A stretch of 64,000 bases of DNA, taken from NCBI RefSeq assembly GCF_002532075.1, contig NZ_LYXE01000188.1, positions 1 to 64,000 on the forward strand, read 5' to 3'. Below are positions 16,307-24,491 of this stretch, in pieces. Within the stretch, counting starts at the first letter, position 1. Each line of letters begins with the position of its first letter. Below the pieces are notes generated by a model, which did no database searches, was not told where the DNA came from, and was given only the letters and a program-made list of their open reading frames with translations. The position numbers and the translations under genes are program-made. This DNA comes from Candidatus Chloroploca asiatica (GTDB lineage: Bacteria > Chloroflexota > Chloroflexia > Chloroflexales > Chloroflexaceae).

Positions 16307-17368
16307 ATGTCTAGCAAAACCAGAGCCGGGAACTTTTTCGAGGATTTTTATGTGGGTCAGGAGCTGATCCACGCGACGCCGCGTACCGTCACCGAGGGCG
16401 ATGTCGCCCTCTATACGGCGCTCTTCGGCTCGCGTTTTGCCCTCAATAGCTCGACGCCCTTTGCCCAGACGCTTGGCCTCGAACGTGCGCCCCTCGATAG
16501 CATGCTGACGTTCCATATCGTCTTTGGCAAGACCGTGCCCGACATTTCGCTCAATGCCATCGCGAATCTCGGCTATGCCAATGGCCGTTTTGGGCAACCA
16601 GTCTATCCTGGGGATACGATCACGACCCGCTCCAGCGTCATCGGCCTGCGCCAGAATCGCGACGGCAAGACCGGCGTTGTCTATGTGCGTTCTGTTGGTT
16701 CAAACCAGCATCATCAAATGGTCGTTGAGTATACCCGCTGGGTGATGGTGCGCAAGAAGAACCTGGAGGCCCCGGCCCCCGAGCCGGTGATCCCAACGCT
16801 GGTCGAAGCCGTTGATGTGGCTGACCTGCACGTTCCCTATGCGTTGACGCCAGGCAGCTACGACATCGATCTCGCCGGTAGCCCTTATCTCTGGGAAGAC
16901 TACGAGGTGGGCGAACGCATTGACCACGTTGATGGCATCACCATCGAAGAGGCCGAGCATATGATGGCGGCCCGGCTCTACCAGAATACCGCCCGCGTTC
17001 ACTTCAATCAGCATGTCGAACGCGAGGGTCGGTTTGGCCGCCGCATTATTTATGGCGGCCACATCATCAGCCTCGCCCGGGCGCTCTCGTTCAACGGGTT
17101 AGCCAATGCGCTCAGCATTGCCGCCATCAACGGGGGCCGTCACACCAACCCGACCTTTGCCGGTGACACCATCTACGCCTGGTCCGAGATCCTCGCGCAG
17201 CAACCACTACCGGATCGCACCGACCTAGGCGCACTCCGCGTACGCACCGTTGCTCTCAAAGATCACTCGGCATCGGACTTTCTCTACCAGGATAGTGCAG
17301 GCAACTACGATCCTGCTGTTGTGCTCGACGTTGATTACACCGTGCTCATGCCCCGCCGCACCTCCTAA
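16307..17368 (+). CDS. mch: Mesaconyl-C1-CoA hydratase (beta-methylmalyl-CoA dehydratase)
   Basis: A 353-residue protein with two MaoC-like hotdog halves: the first around RTVTEGDVALYTALFGSR (residues about 25-42), the second around GITIEEAEHMMAARLYQNTARVHF (about 208-231). It interconverts beta-methylmalyl-CoA and mesaconyl-C1-CoA, between mcl and mct in the pathway. Start 16307 is chosen because AAGGAG lies just upstream; an earlier in-frame GTG-type start would read through the repeat. It is the last gene of the operon; a terminator hairpin follows at 17583. Confidence 0.92.
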   Translation: MSSKTRAGNFFEDFYVGQELIHATPRTVTEGDVALYTALFGSRFALNSSTPFAQTLGLERAPLDSMLTFHIVFGKTVPDISLNAIANLGYANGRFGQPVYPGDTITTRSSVIGLRQNRDGKTGVVYVRSVGSNQHHQMVVEYTRWVMVRKKNLEAPAPEPVIPTLVEAVDVADLHVPYALTPGSYDIDLAGSPYLWEDYEVGERIDHVDGITIEEAEHMMAARLYQNTARVHFNQHVEREGRFGRRIIYGGHIISLARALSFNGLANALSIAAINGGRHTNPTFAGDTIYAWSEILAQQPLPDRTDLGALRVRTVALKDHSASDFLYQDSAGNYDPAVVLDVDYTVLMPRRTS

Positions 17369-17398
17369 GCACGAATAATGTTGCCTCTCAGGACGCAT

Positions 17399-17585
17399 AG
17401 GGCGATGGCATCATACGAAACCGGATACAACAAGACGCTCTACCAGGGCACCCGCAAGGGGTGCCCCTACAGGCCGGGGGCCGGGCCCGGTGTACGGGCA
17501 CCCCTTGCGGGTGCCCTGGCCCGGTGTACGGGCACCCCTTGCGGGTGCCCTGGCGGGGTGCATACACGGAAGATGCAATCGCCCT
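17399..17585. repeat. About 187 bp repeat element with inverted ends, copy 1
   Basis: Begins AGGGCGATGGCATC and ends GATGCAATCGCCCT, an imperfect inverted pair. The inside holds three or more copies of a palindromic unit (GGGCACCC-GCAA-GGGGTGCCC and its inverse). Copy 2 lies inverted at 52798-52994. The unique inner flanks (CATACGAAACCGGATACAACA on one side and ACACGGAAGATGC on the other) are also shared by the two copies. No coding capacity. Confidence 0.75.
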
Positions 17586-17619
17586 CTCACCACGCAAGCG
17601 AAGCTTGCGTGGTGAGAGG
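17583..17619. terminator. Bidirectional terminator hairpin between mch and the AIM24 gene
   Basis: Perfect 17-base arms (CCTCTCACCACGCAAGC) around loop GAA. It abuts the 187 bp repeat and lies between two convergent genes, just beyond the AIM24 gene stop. A run of six A residues follows on the plus strand, which would give a U-tract for the minus-strand reading. Confidence 0.65.
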
Positions 17620-17627
17620 CAAAAAAT

Positions 17628-18284
17628 CTACTCACTACTACTGCCCGTCCCGCGTTTCAAACTCTGCAACAGCACCGTCCCCGGCCCTTGCAGGCGGGTC
17701 ATAAAGATGCCCTCGCCCCCAAAGAAAGCCCGTCCAACGCTGCCAACCGTCTGAATATCGTAGTCAACGCTATCGGCAAACGCGGCGAGATTACCCGTAC
17801 TGACCAGCAAGGTCTCGTTCTGGACAAGCTGGCGGCGGTCGAAGTCGCCGCTGCCGTGCAAAAGCACCTTGCCCTCGCCCGAGATGCGTTGCAGGAAGAG
17901 CCCGGCCCCGCCAAAGAAGGCCGCCCCGGCCCGCCGGGCGATCACCACCGTAATATCGACCTCGGTTCCCCAGGCCGCCAGAAACGAGCCACGGGTCGCC
18001 AGCACCGGGCCATCAGCAAGATCCCACTCGGTGATATGTCCAGGTGCATTCGAGGCGATCAGGGCAAACTGGCCCTCTTGGGTCGTTTCGGCATAGGTAA
18101 GCGAGATGCCCTCGCCTGCCAGCGAGCGGCGCAGCGCCCCGCCGAAGCCACCAGGCACCCGCGGACGCCACTCGATCCCTGGCGAATAGGCCATCAACGC
18201 GCCCTTGCTGAGCCAGACCGCCTCGCCAGGGGCAAAATCCAGGCGTGCACGTTGGGCAATCGTTCCTATGATGGTGTATTCCAT
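17628..18284 (-). CDS. AIM24 / TIGR00266 family protein
   Basis: A 218-residue beta-rich protein of the AIM24 family. Repeated strands and glycine-rich motifs are visible: GEAVWLSKGALMAYSPG, RRAGAAFFGGAGLFLQRISGEGKVLLHGSG, and RAFFGGEGIFMTRLQGPGTVLLQS. The FFGGxGxFxxR motif appearing twice is diagnostic. Bacterial members have no settled function; the mitochondrial namesake helps organise cristae. No signal peptide. GGAGG lies four bases before the ATG at 18284. Monocistronic. Confidence 0.88.
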   Translation of the reverse strand: MEYTIIGTIAQRARLDFAPGEAVWLSKGALMAYSPGIEWRPRVPGGFGGALRRSLAGEGISLTYAETTQEGQFALIASNAPGHITEWDLADGPVLATRGSFLAAWGTEVDITVVIARRAGAAFFGGAGLFLQRISGEGKVLLHGSGDFDRRQLVQNETLLVSTGNLAAFADSVDYDIQTVGSVGRAFFGGEGIFMTRLQGPGTVLLQSLKRGTGSSSE

Positions 18285-18385
18285 AGTTCCTCCTTGTAAA
18301 CTCTAGCACTCTTAGTCTAGAACAAATATCTTTCAACCAAGCTCACGCGCAGTCGCGAAGGATTCGCTCACCTACGGGAAAAACG

Positions 18386-18402
18386 TTGCGCCTTTGCGTC
18401 AA
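18386..18402. repeat. GACGCAAAGGCGC dispersed repeat copy
   Basis: Reads TTGCGCCTTTGCGTCAA, preceded by CTCACCTACGGGAAAAACG, the inverse complement of the spacer beside the copy at 16208. It lies between the convergent methyltransferase end and the AIM24 gene start. Confidence 0.65.
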
Positions 18403-18431
18403 AAAACCGCCTTCTGTGCAAGGTATTGCGT

Positions 18432-19037
18432 CTAGGCCTGCGATAGACGCTCGGCGACCACAATTGACCAGTGTACGCCCACCCGCCCACCATCGGCTTC
18501 AACGTCTTGTTTCAGCACATGCAAGCCCGAGGCGGCACAGCATTGGGCCAGTTCATCCTGATCGATGGGCGTATAGAGACGGCCATCGGGCTCGCGGGGC
18601 GTTGTCGTTTCACTGGCACGATACGTCAGCACTAGCCGCCCACCGCGACGCATAATCCTCGCCAATCCGGCCACGGCGGGCGCAAGCGCCTCAGACGGCA
18701 GATGCATCAAGACGGCACTACACAGCACATTCGTATAGCCTTCATCGGGAATCGTCGCGAGGTGAGGCAACGTATCGTGGCGCAGATCAAGCTCGGGATA
18801 CGCAGCGCGTGCTGCGGCAACCATCCCGATCGAGCCATCATAGCCAACCGTAGGAAAGCCCGCTGCCACAAGCCAGGCCGTATCGCGGCCACTGCCGCAG
18901 CCAACATCAACGGTCGGTTGCCCGGGGACAAAAGCCGCCAGCACCTGCCGTTGCAACGCAAGCGGCGTTTTGCTCCGTTGGGTCTGCGCGAAACGCTCAG
19001 CCTCGGCGTCATAGACCGCAAGGGTCGTTGGATCCAG
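18432..19037 (-). CDS. Class I SAM-dependent methyltransferase (probable CTG start)
   Basis: A SAM-binding Rossmann domain: VDVGCGSGRDTAWL (motif I), GYDGS (motif II), NVLCSAVLMHLP (motif IV) and GRLVLTYRAS. Using the first standard start, a TTG at 18956, gives 174 residues and cuts off the helix before motif I. The frame stays open upstream with plausible protein (LDPTTLAVYDAEAERF) back to the TGA that ends the previous gene. No ATG, GTG or TTG occurs there. A CTG at 19035-19037 has GAGAGG about six bases upstream, so I propose it as the start (201 residues). Last gene of the partner-switching operon; substrate unknown. Confidence 0.7.
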   Translation of the reverse strand: MDPTTLAVYDAEAERFAQTQRSKTPLALQRQVLAAFVPGQPTVDVGCGSGRDTAWLVAAGFPTVGYDGSIGMVAAARAAYPELDLRHDTLPHLATIPDEGYTNVLCSAVLMHLPSEALAPAVAGLARIMRRGGRLVLTYRASETTTPREPDGRLYTPIDQDELAQCCAASGLHVLKQDVEADGGRVGVHWSIVVAERLSQA

Positions 19038-19040
19038 ACG

Positions 19041-19877
19041 TCACCTCTCTATCTGTTCAATCTGCCCCTCAGCCAGCAGTTGCCGTCCCTGGACAAACAG
19101 ACTGATCTGGGCCAGACCAAGCCAGACCAAGAGCAGGATCAGCCCGAACTGGACGAGAACAAACCAGAAGGGAGCACTTACCTGGACAGCCGCGACCTCG
19201 TTGCGTAACTCGATGACAATGGTTTCATAGTCAGCGACGACCGTCATCGCCTCATCGAGATTCAGCGCAATGAGATCGAGGCCAGCGGCTACCTCTTCTA
19301 AATCATCTGCAATTATACGCAGATTATCCTGCGCCGTTCCAAGCCCCTCGGTCACTTCATCGAGCGCCGTTGGCAGATCAACCAGGCTATCGGCGACCTG
19401 TTTGATGGCGATACTCAACGGCACCTCGGGCTCATAGCGGAGCCCAAAAAAACCGAGAGTACCGAGCACATCATCAACGAGGCGCGCCGACTCGCTTGCG
19501 GCCTTGAGCGCCTGATTGGTCGAGTCAAGTGTCTTGGGCAAACTCGTCCCGGTCACATCGCGGAGCGTGGTGAGCGTGGGGTCGGTCGCAACCAGGGTAC
19601 GTGAAGTACTGTTGACCGTGTTACTCAGCGATCGGATCGTCAATTGCGTGTCAGTGAGCGTCCCATCCGCAACCTGCAACCCCTCTTGGGTCACGAGCAA
19701 GGCGCGATCGAGGATCGCAAGCTCACGTGCAAGCGCCTCGGAGGCGACCCGTCCCGTCACGAGCACAAAAAGAATGCCCGACAGACTGATGAGCAGACCG
19801 AGCCAGGCGGTCGCCATCAGGGTCAGGCCGAGCGTGCGCTTGGAACGGGAACGAGGAAGCGAAGACCGTGGTGGCAT
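19041..19877 (-). CDS. Membrane-anchored coiled-coil protein
   Basis: A 278-residue protein with a membrane segment near each end (about 18-40 and 238-262). A long heptad-rich helical region lies between them, presumably outside the membrane (ARELAILDRALLVTQEGLQ through ALDEVTEGLGTAQDNLRII). No enzymatic motif is seen. The topology resembles methyl-accepting proteins or tethering factors without a signalling domain. It lies between a receiver gene and a methyltransferase in the partner-switching operon. Its TGA is in the same frame as the methyltransferase that follows, two codons before that gene's CTG. Confidence 0.6.
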   Translation of the reverse strand: MPPRSSLPRSRSKRTLGLTLMATAWLGLLISLSGILFVLVTGRVASEALARELAILDRALLVTQEGLQVADGTLTDTQLTIRSLSNTVNSTSRTLVATDPTLTTLRDVTGTSLPKTLDSTNQALKAASESARLVDDVLGTLGFFGLRYEPEVPLSIAIKQVADSLVDLPTALDEVTEGLGTAQDNLRIIADDLEEVAAGLDLIALNLDEAMTVVADYETIVIELRNEVAAVQVSAPFWFVLVQFGLILLLVWLGLAQISLFVQGRQLLAEGQIEQIER

Positions 19878-19892
19878 ACATTTATTCGTTGA

Positions 19893-20309
19893 TCAGGCAG
19901 CGCTCTGGCCGGTCTTTAGAAAGGGTGAGTCGGAACGACTCACCTCCTGGGTAAGTAATTGAGCGACTGTTTGGGCGAGATCCTCTGAGTCGACCGGCTT
20001 GGTGAGAAACGCATTGACGCCGATCCCGGCGGCCTTGATTTCATCAGTCTCTTTGCTGCTGGCGGTAACAACCACAATTGGCATCCTGGCATACCGAGGA
20101 TCGCTGCGGATGCGTTCTACCAGGGCAAGCCCATCAAGGCGCGGCATCGTCAAATCGGTCACCATCAGATCGATTGGCACCGTCGCCAGACATTCGAGCG
20201 CGTGGATCCCATCGTGGGCAGAAACAACGGCATAGCCATGGTGCTCTAGCACAAAACTCATCAAACGATGATTTGGCGCATAATCATCAACTATCAAAAT
20301 AGTGCTCAT
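19893..20309 (-). CDS. CheY-like single-domain response regulator
   Basis: A 138-residue receiver domain. Acidic residues D8-D9, phosphoacceptor D52 in LMVTDLTMP, threonine in VVVTASS and lysine in FLTKPVD are all present. No DNA-binding output follows; there is only a short tail of about 15 residues. It starts six bases after the RsbW-type gene and is part of the same operon, suggesting that two-component input meets the partner switch here. Confidence 0.9.
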   Translation of the reverse strand: MSTILIVDDYAPNHRLMSFVLEHHGYAVVSAHDGIHALECLATVPIDLMVTDLTMPRLDGLALVERIRSDPRYARMPIVVVTASSKETDEIKAAGIGVNAFLTKPVDSEDLAQTVAQLLTQEVSRSDSPFLKTGQSAA

Positions 20310-20315
20310 CGAGCA

Positions 20316-20759
20316 TTATATCCCTTTCACAAGCAAACTCTTGGTGAGATTCCACTGATTACGCCCAGGATATGGGGTATACGTGACATCATCCATCAGA
20401 TTACGGATCAAAAAGATCCCCATGCCACCGATCGGTACATCATCAAGATCCGGCGGCGCATAGCTCTCTGCATCAAAAGGCTTGCCGGTATCTTGCAACT
20501 CAATCGTTAACTGCGGTGGATCGAAAGAAAGCGTCAGCGTAATGAGAATACGCCCTTCACCCTTATTTTCATATGCATGACGAACAATATTCGTACATGC
20601 TTCATGGACGGCCAGTTGAATGTTATAAATCACCATTTCAGCATCTTGCATCTGCTCAAGCAAGCGTAGCATATCGGCAATGCAATCGCTCAACAGATGA
20701 AGGTAGGTATAGCGGGCCGGCAGGTCAAGCCGGACCTGCTCCGGTTGAGTCACTGTCAC
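20316..20759 (-). CDS. RsbW-type serine protein kinase / anti-sigma factor
   Basis: A 147-residue single GHKL ATPase domain. N-box QLAVHEACTNIVRHAYE, G1 LQDTGKPFD and G2 GGMGIFLIRNLMDDV are clear. Such proteins bind and phosphorylate a STAS-domain antagonist and hold a partner (often a sigma factor) inactive. The STAS protein is encoded at 22283 in the same operon. Translation begins at GTG, overlapping the stop of the phosphatase gene (GTGA). No sigma-factor gene is in the window, so the final target may be elsewhere. Confidence 0.9.
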   Translation of the reverse strand: MTVTQPEQVRLDLPARYTYLHLLSDCIADMLRLLEQMQDAEMVIYNIQLAVHEACTNIVRHAYENKGEGRILITLTLSFDPPQLTIELQDTGKPFDAESYAPPDLDDVPIGGMGIFLIRNLMDDVTYTPYPGRNQWNLTKSLLVKGI

Positions 20760-22279
20760 GACACTGCTCCTTTTAGTATGACGAGCGTCTGATCATCATC
20801 TTGTTGGCCCCCTTGACCAAAGTGCTCAGTCTCGGCAAAGAAGGCCTCTGCGATCTCGTGCGCGTTCTTGTGATGCGAGGCATTGACCAGTTGGAGCAGG
20901 CGTTCAATGCCAAGCAGATCATCATCGTGATCGCGCACATCGGTGAAGCCATCGGTGGCGGCAATCAGCAAATCGCCAGGTCCGAGGCGCAGGTGCTGAT
21001 TTCGACACGGATTTACTGGCAAGATGCCAATCGCCGTGCTATCGGCGCGTAGCAACACCGCCTCACCATCATAGGGTCGGTAGATCACTGGTGCGTGGCC
21101 CGCATTGGCATACGTCAAGACATTACTCCCTGGTTCGAACTGCCCAACCAGGGCCGTCGCAAAGACGCCCACCCTGGTAAAATCGTTATAGAGATCCTCA
21201 TTTGATTGGCGCATAATGGCTTCTGGCGTTGGATACGGCATAAACTGCGCTTTGCTATGGATCGCCGTGCGCGTCATCGTCATCAAGAGTGCCGCAGACA
21301 AGCCTTTGCCCGTTACATCGCCGATAACAAAGATAAACGGCCGTCCATCTTGCACCACAAAGTCATAAAAGTCGCCCCCAACCTCTGAGGCAGGCCGTGA
21401 ATGTGCATAGATATCGAGCCCGGCGATGCTTGGCAGGGTTGGCGGCAGCAATTCGAGTTGCACCCGACGTGCCAGATCCATTTCGGTACGGAGCTTGGCC
21501 TGGTCAAACATCTCTTGATAGAGTAAGACCCGATCAATCTGCGCACTTGCCTGATCGGCGATGGACTTGCTCAGCTTGATGTCAGGGGTGCCAAAGCCAC
21601 CGGATCGATTAATAATCGCTAGGCCAGCCATAAAATTATTGCGAATACGCAGGGGAAGATATAAAAGATTATACAACCCTTCTGGGCCTTCCGAGGGGCG
21701 TACTTTTGAGAGATGGATTGGATGTTCGGTCGCTAACCCTTGCCAGTAGAGTTGCCAGAGGTAATCATCCGACAAAAATCCCTCGGGTTGTTGGATCAGC
21801 AACGCATCTTGCCCCGAGTTTGGCACAAACATCATGCAGCACACTTCGGCCTTCAGAATCCGCATCGTCTCTTTCACGACCACGTCTAACGTCTGTTCGA
21901 CCGTGACATACTCACGCATCCGCTGGGTCAGGCGATAGAGGGCCAGTTGTTGATCCTGGCTGGTGACCAGATCAGCGGTTATCTGTTGCAACTCTTCTTC
22001 GAGTTGCAACAGATAGCTGATCAATTCTGCATCAGCGCGGAGCCGTTGTTCAAACGCTGTGCCGGTAATGCCAGCGACGCGCAACTCACCGATTTCTTCC
22101 TTACCCTGCATTATCAATGGAGCGCGGAGGCTGGGGGTCGTGAGGCGATGACTCGAAGGCCAGTAGACAATCGGACGTCCATCCTGCCAGACGCCAAATG
22201 CCGACGCACCCAGGGCCAGCCATGACTCGGCCAGGGCGGCAAATCGTGCGTATTGTGAACTGAGGATGGATACTAACAT
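20756..22279 (-). CDS. RsbU-type PP2C phosphatase with GAF-like sensor domain
   Basis: A 507-residue protein. Residues about 1-75 form a small sensory region. A coiled coil follows (about 85-125), then a GAF domain (about 130-260), then a SpoIIE/PP2C phosphatase (about 290-505). The phosphatase metal sites are EVGGDFYDF, VIGDVTGKGLSAALLM and LIAATDGFTD. It should dephosphorylate the STAS protein, freeing it to bind the RsbW-type kinase. It starts three bases after the STAS gene stop and is translationally coupled to the kinase gene. Confidence 0.92.
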   Translation of the reverse strand: MLVSILSSQYARFAALAESWLALGASAFGVWQDGRPIVYWPSSHRLTTPSLRAPLIMQGKEEIGELRVAGITGTAFEQRLRADAELISYLLQLEEELQQITADLVTSQDQQLALYRLTQRMREYVTVEQTLDVVVKETMRILKAEVCCMMFVPNSGQDALLIQQPEGFLSDDYLWQLYWQGLATEHPIHLSKVRPSEGPEGLYNLLYLPLRIRNNFMAGLAIINRSGGFGTPDIKLSKSIADQASAQIDRVLLYQEMFDQAKLRTEMDLARRVQLELLPPTLPSIAGLDIYAHSRPASEVGGDFYDFVVQDGRPFIFVIGDVTGKGLSAALLMTMTRTAIHSKAQFMPYPTPEAIMRQSNEDLYNDFTRVGVFATALVGQFEPGSNVLTYANAGHAPVIYRPYDGEAVLLRADSTAIGILPVNPCRNQHLRLGPGDLLIAATDGFTDVRDHDDDLLGIERLLQLVNASHHKNAHEIAEAFFAETEHFGQGGQQDDDQTLVILKGAVS

Positions 22280-22282
22280 AGC

Positions 22283-22621
22283 TTACTTTGCAAAAGCTTT
22301 GAGCGCGTGTTCTTCATCGGCAAAAATCGTAAACGCCTTATCCAGACGCGTCAATTCAAACGTCATATAGACCGACCGTCGCATCCCACAGAGATAGATT
22401 TCGCCCTGATGTTGCTGCGAGCGCTTCATTCCCTGTACTAGCGTTGCGAGCCCGGTCGAGTCAACAAAAATCGTTTCGCTCAGGTTGACCAGCACACGAC
22501 ACCCTGGTTTTGTGGTCATTTGTTCAAGCCACGCTGCGACCGGGGCGACTGTATTGGCATCAAGCCGTCCACTGATATCGATAATGTTGACCTTGTCTAC
22601 AAGGCGTGTTTTCATCTCCAT
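22283..22621 (-). CDS. STAS-domain anti-sigma factor antagonist
   Basis: A 112-residue STAS domain. The phosphorylatable serine is S55 in IFVDSTGLATL, the standard context of SpoIIAA/RsbV. It heads an operon that also encodes the opposing phosphatase and kinase, so all three core parts of a partner switch are together. GAGG lies nine bases before the ATG. Confidence 0.92.
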   Translation of the reverse strand: MEMKTRLVDKVNIIDISGRLDANTVAPVAAWLEQMTTKPGCRVLVNLSETIFVDSTGLATLVQGMKRSQQHQGEIYLCGMRRSVYMTFELTRLDKAFTIFADEEHALKAFAK

Positions 22622-22766
22622 AACCCGAGCCTCTCTTTCGCATGCTGTTTCAACCAGAAAATTTGCCGGTGAAGGTTGAGCGCACTGTCACAACCGTTTG
22701 GCCGTGTTGCTCGCCTTGGGTGAGCATGGCCCGTACGTGCATGATACTACACCTTGCAGGCAAACT

Positions 22767-24452
22767 TTACATGCGATTGATCTGGTTTTTCGTTTTTTCA
22801 TCTTTGTCCTGGGGCGTTCGTGTTCGTATGCGGCGTGCCCAGACGCTCGGTGTCTGCAAGAGGATGCGCACATCTTCGAGCCATGTGCGGGTCGCGGTAT
22901 AGTAGACATCGGTCACAATCACGGTGTCGAGATCCGTCGTGCCCTCGGTTTGCAAATACCAGAGCCCAGTAAGACCGGCTGGTGCGTCGTGGCGACGTTG
23001 ATGCCATTCTTCGGTCAGTTGGGTTGCTTCGGCGCGACTCAGCGGCTTGACGCCAACCAGTTCGAGATCGCCACGCAACACATTGAAGAATTCTGGCAAC
23101 CGATGCAACTCCCACTGCTCTAGCCACTTGCCAAGCAGTGTGTAACCTCCATCGTGACGACGAGTGCGAAAATGGATCAGTTCAAAGGTGTATAAGCGTC
23201 CATTCTCCTCGTTGAGCCGCTGGCCTACCTTCACGTCGCGTACCAGCATGCGCCCGCCGGTCGTCAAGAAATTGAGCAGGCCGATCACGCCGAGGAGTGG
23301 ACTCGCCAGCAGAATGAGGGCTAGCGCAATCACGTTGGTCAGCGTACGCCGTAGTGAACTACGGTTGCGTTGCTTGCTTTCGACCTGACCGATCAGGAAT
23401 GGATCGACTATTTCGGTCGTCACCCCTTCGACCGGATCGTTCACCGAGCCGGGGGTGACCAGTTTGTGCTCAATATGCACGAGTTGACCGACATAGGTAT
23501 TGCTCAAGATACTACTCTGGATAATAGTAGCCTCATCGTCAATAACTACATTGCTACCGATGATCGTCCCGAACCCGAGTTCAACCTCTCGCCCGATCCA
23601 GCTATGCTGTCCAATATAGACTGGAGGGGCGAGTTTGACCGTTGGGTGGATCGAGTGTTCGCGGCCAACCCAGATCCCGGGGGCAATCGGACGAGCTTCG
23701 AGGGAAGGATAGCGGATCCGTTCCGTCGGGCCTGCGATGGCTTCTTCAGGGGCACTGGCGGCATAGGCACTGTAGAGATAGACCTGTTGCGCTTCGTGGT
23801 AGTCGCCAAAGGTCGCGAGCGGGTTCCAGTAACCGCTCATCCGAAAGCCGTAGACAGGTTCGTTGACTGCCACCAGTTCGGGCAAGAGGTCGGCCACAAT
23901 GTCGTAGTGCTCGTGATCGGGGATCGCCTGCAGCAGCTCAGGTTCAAGGATAATTGCTCCGGTGACTTGCAGGTCACCAGCAGCGGTACTGAATTCGGTG
24001 ATGCGCTGGTCGTCATTCAGACGTACGCAGGGGTGTCGGTCGCCAGGGCGTGGCGCATGAAGGATTGCCGTCACCTTGCCGTTGTGGGCCTGATGAAACG
24101 CAAAAGCCTCGGCCAGATCGAGATCAAAGAGAGCGTCGCCTGGCAGCACCAGCGTGGTGGTTTCCAGCAAACTTCCCGCCCAGCGCAGCGAACCTGCCGA
24201 CCCCCAGGCTTCGCGCTGCGTCACATACTTGATGTCGAAGCCCCAACGTCTTCCGCCGCCAACATATGCAGCAATCTGGCCCCCACGTTCGTATAGACTG
24301 ATCAAGACATCCGGACAACCACAACGTCCCAGAATCTCTAGTGTGGTGGCAATCACGGGACGATCAACAAGCGGGAGAAGAGCGGTTGGCATTGTTGCGG
24401 TGAGCGGCCCCAGCTTTGGCTGCTCATCGGTCGCGAGAATGAGTACTTGCAT
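22767..24452 (-). CDS. Fused sugar nucleotidyltransferase - left-handed helix - sugar transferase
   Basis: A 561-residue three-part protein. Residues 1-235 are a nucleotidyltransferase (LPLVDRPVI, GSAGSLRWA, LVLPGDALFD). Residues about 260-345 are a left-handed beta helix of hexapeptide repeats (IHPTVKLAPPVYIGQHSWIG). After one membrane segment (about 372-396) comes a bacterial sugar-transferase region ending at about 535. In that last region the usual KFRSM, DELPQ and GPRP motifs read HFRTR, HRLPEF and GVKPLS, so catalysis may be altered or lost. Expected role: making a nucleotide sugar and loading sugar phosphate onto a lipid carrier for exopolysaccharide. Confidence 0.8.
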   Translation of the reverse strand: MQVLILATDEQPKLGPLTATMPTALLPLVDRPVIATTLEILGRCGCPDVLISLYERGGQIAAYVGGGRRWGFDIKYVTQREAWGSAGSLRWAGSLLETTTLVLPGDALFDLDLAEAFAFHQAHNGKVTAILHAPRPGDRHPCVRLNDDQRITEFSTAAGDLQVTGAIILEPELLQAIPDHEHYDIVADLLPELVAVNEPVYGFRMSGYWNPLATFGDYHEAQQVYLYSAYAASAPEEAIAGPTERIRYPSLEARPIAPGIWVGREHSIHPTVKLAPPVYIGQHSWIGREVELGFGTIIGSNVVIDDEATIIQSSILSNTYVGQLVHIEHKLVTPGSVNDPVEGVTTEIVDPFLIGQVESKQRNRSSLRRTLTNVIALALILLASPLLGVIGLLNFLTTGGRMLVRDVKVGQRLNEENGRLYTFELIHFRTRRHDGGYTLLGKWLEQWELHRLPEFFNVLRGDLELVGVKPLSRAEATQLTEEWHQRRHDAPAGLTGLWYLQTEGTTDLDTVIVTDVYYTATRTWLEDVRILLQTPSVWARRIRTRTPQDKDEKTKNQINRM

Positions 24453-24491
24453 AAGAACGCTTATCGTCCGATCTCAAAAAAAGCCTTGAGA

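Noticed and set aside
17378-17704. Reading frames across the 187 bp repeat
   Set aside because: They consist of the GCACCCGCAAGGGGTGCC repeats read through; no protein-like sequence or ribosome site.
19041-19043. TGA as a selenocysteine codon joining the membrane protein and methyltransferase
   Set aside because: No SECIS-like hairpin is visible after the TGA, and the upstream protein ends naturally in a charged tail; CTG re-initiation is simpler, though read-through is not excluded.
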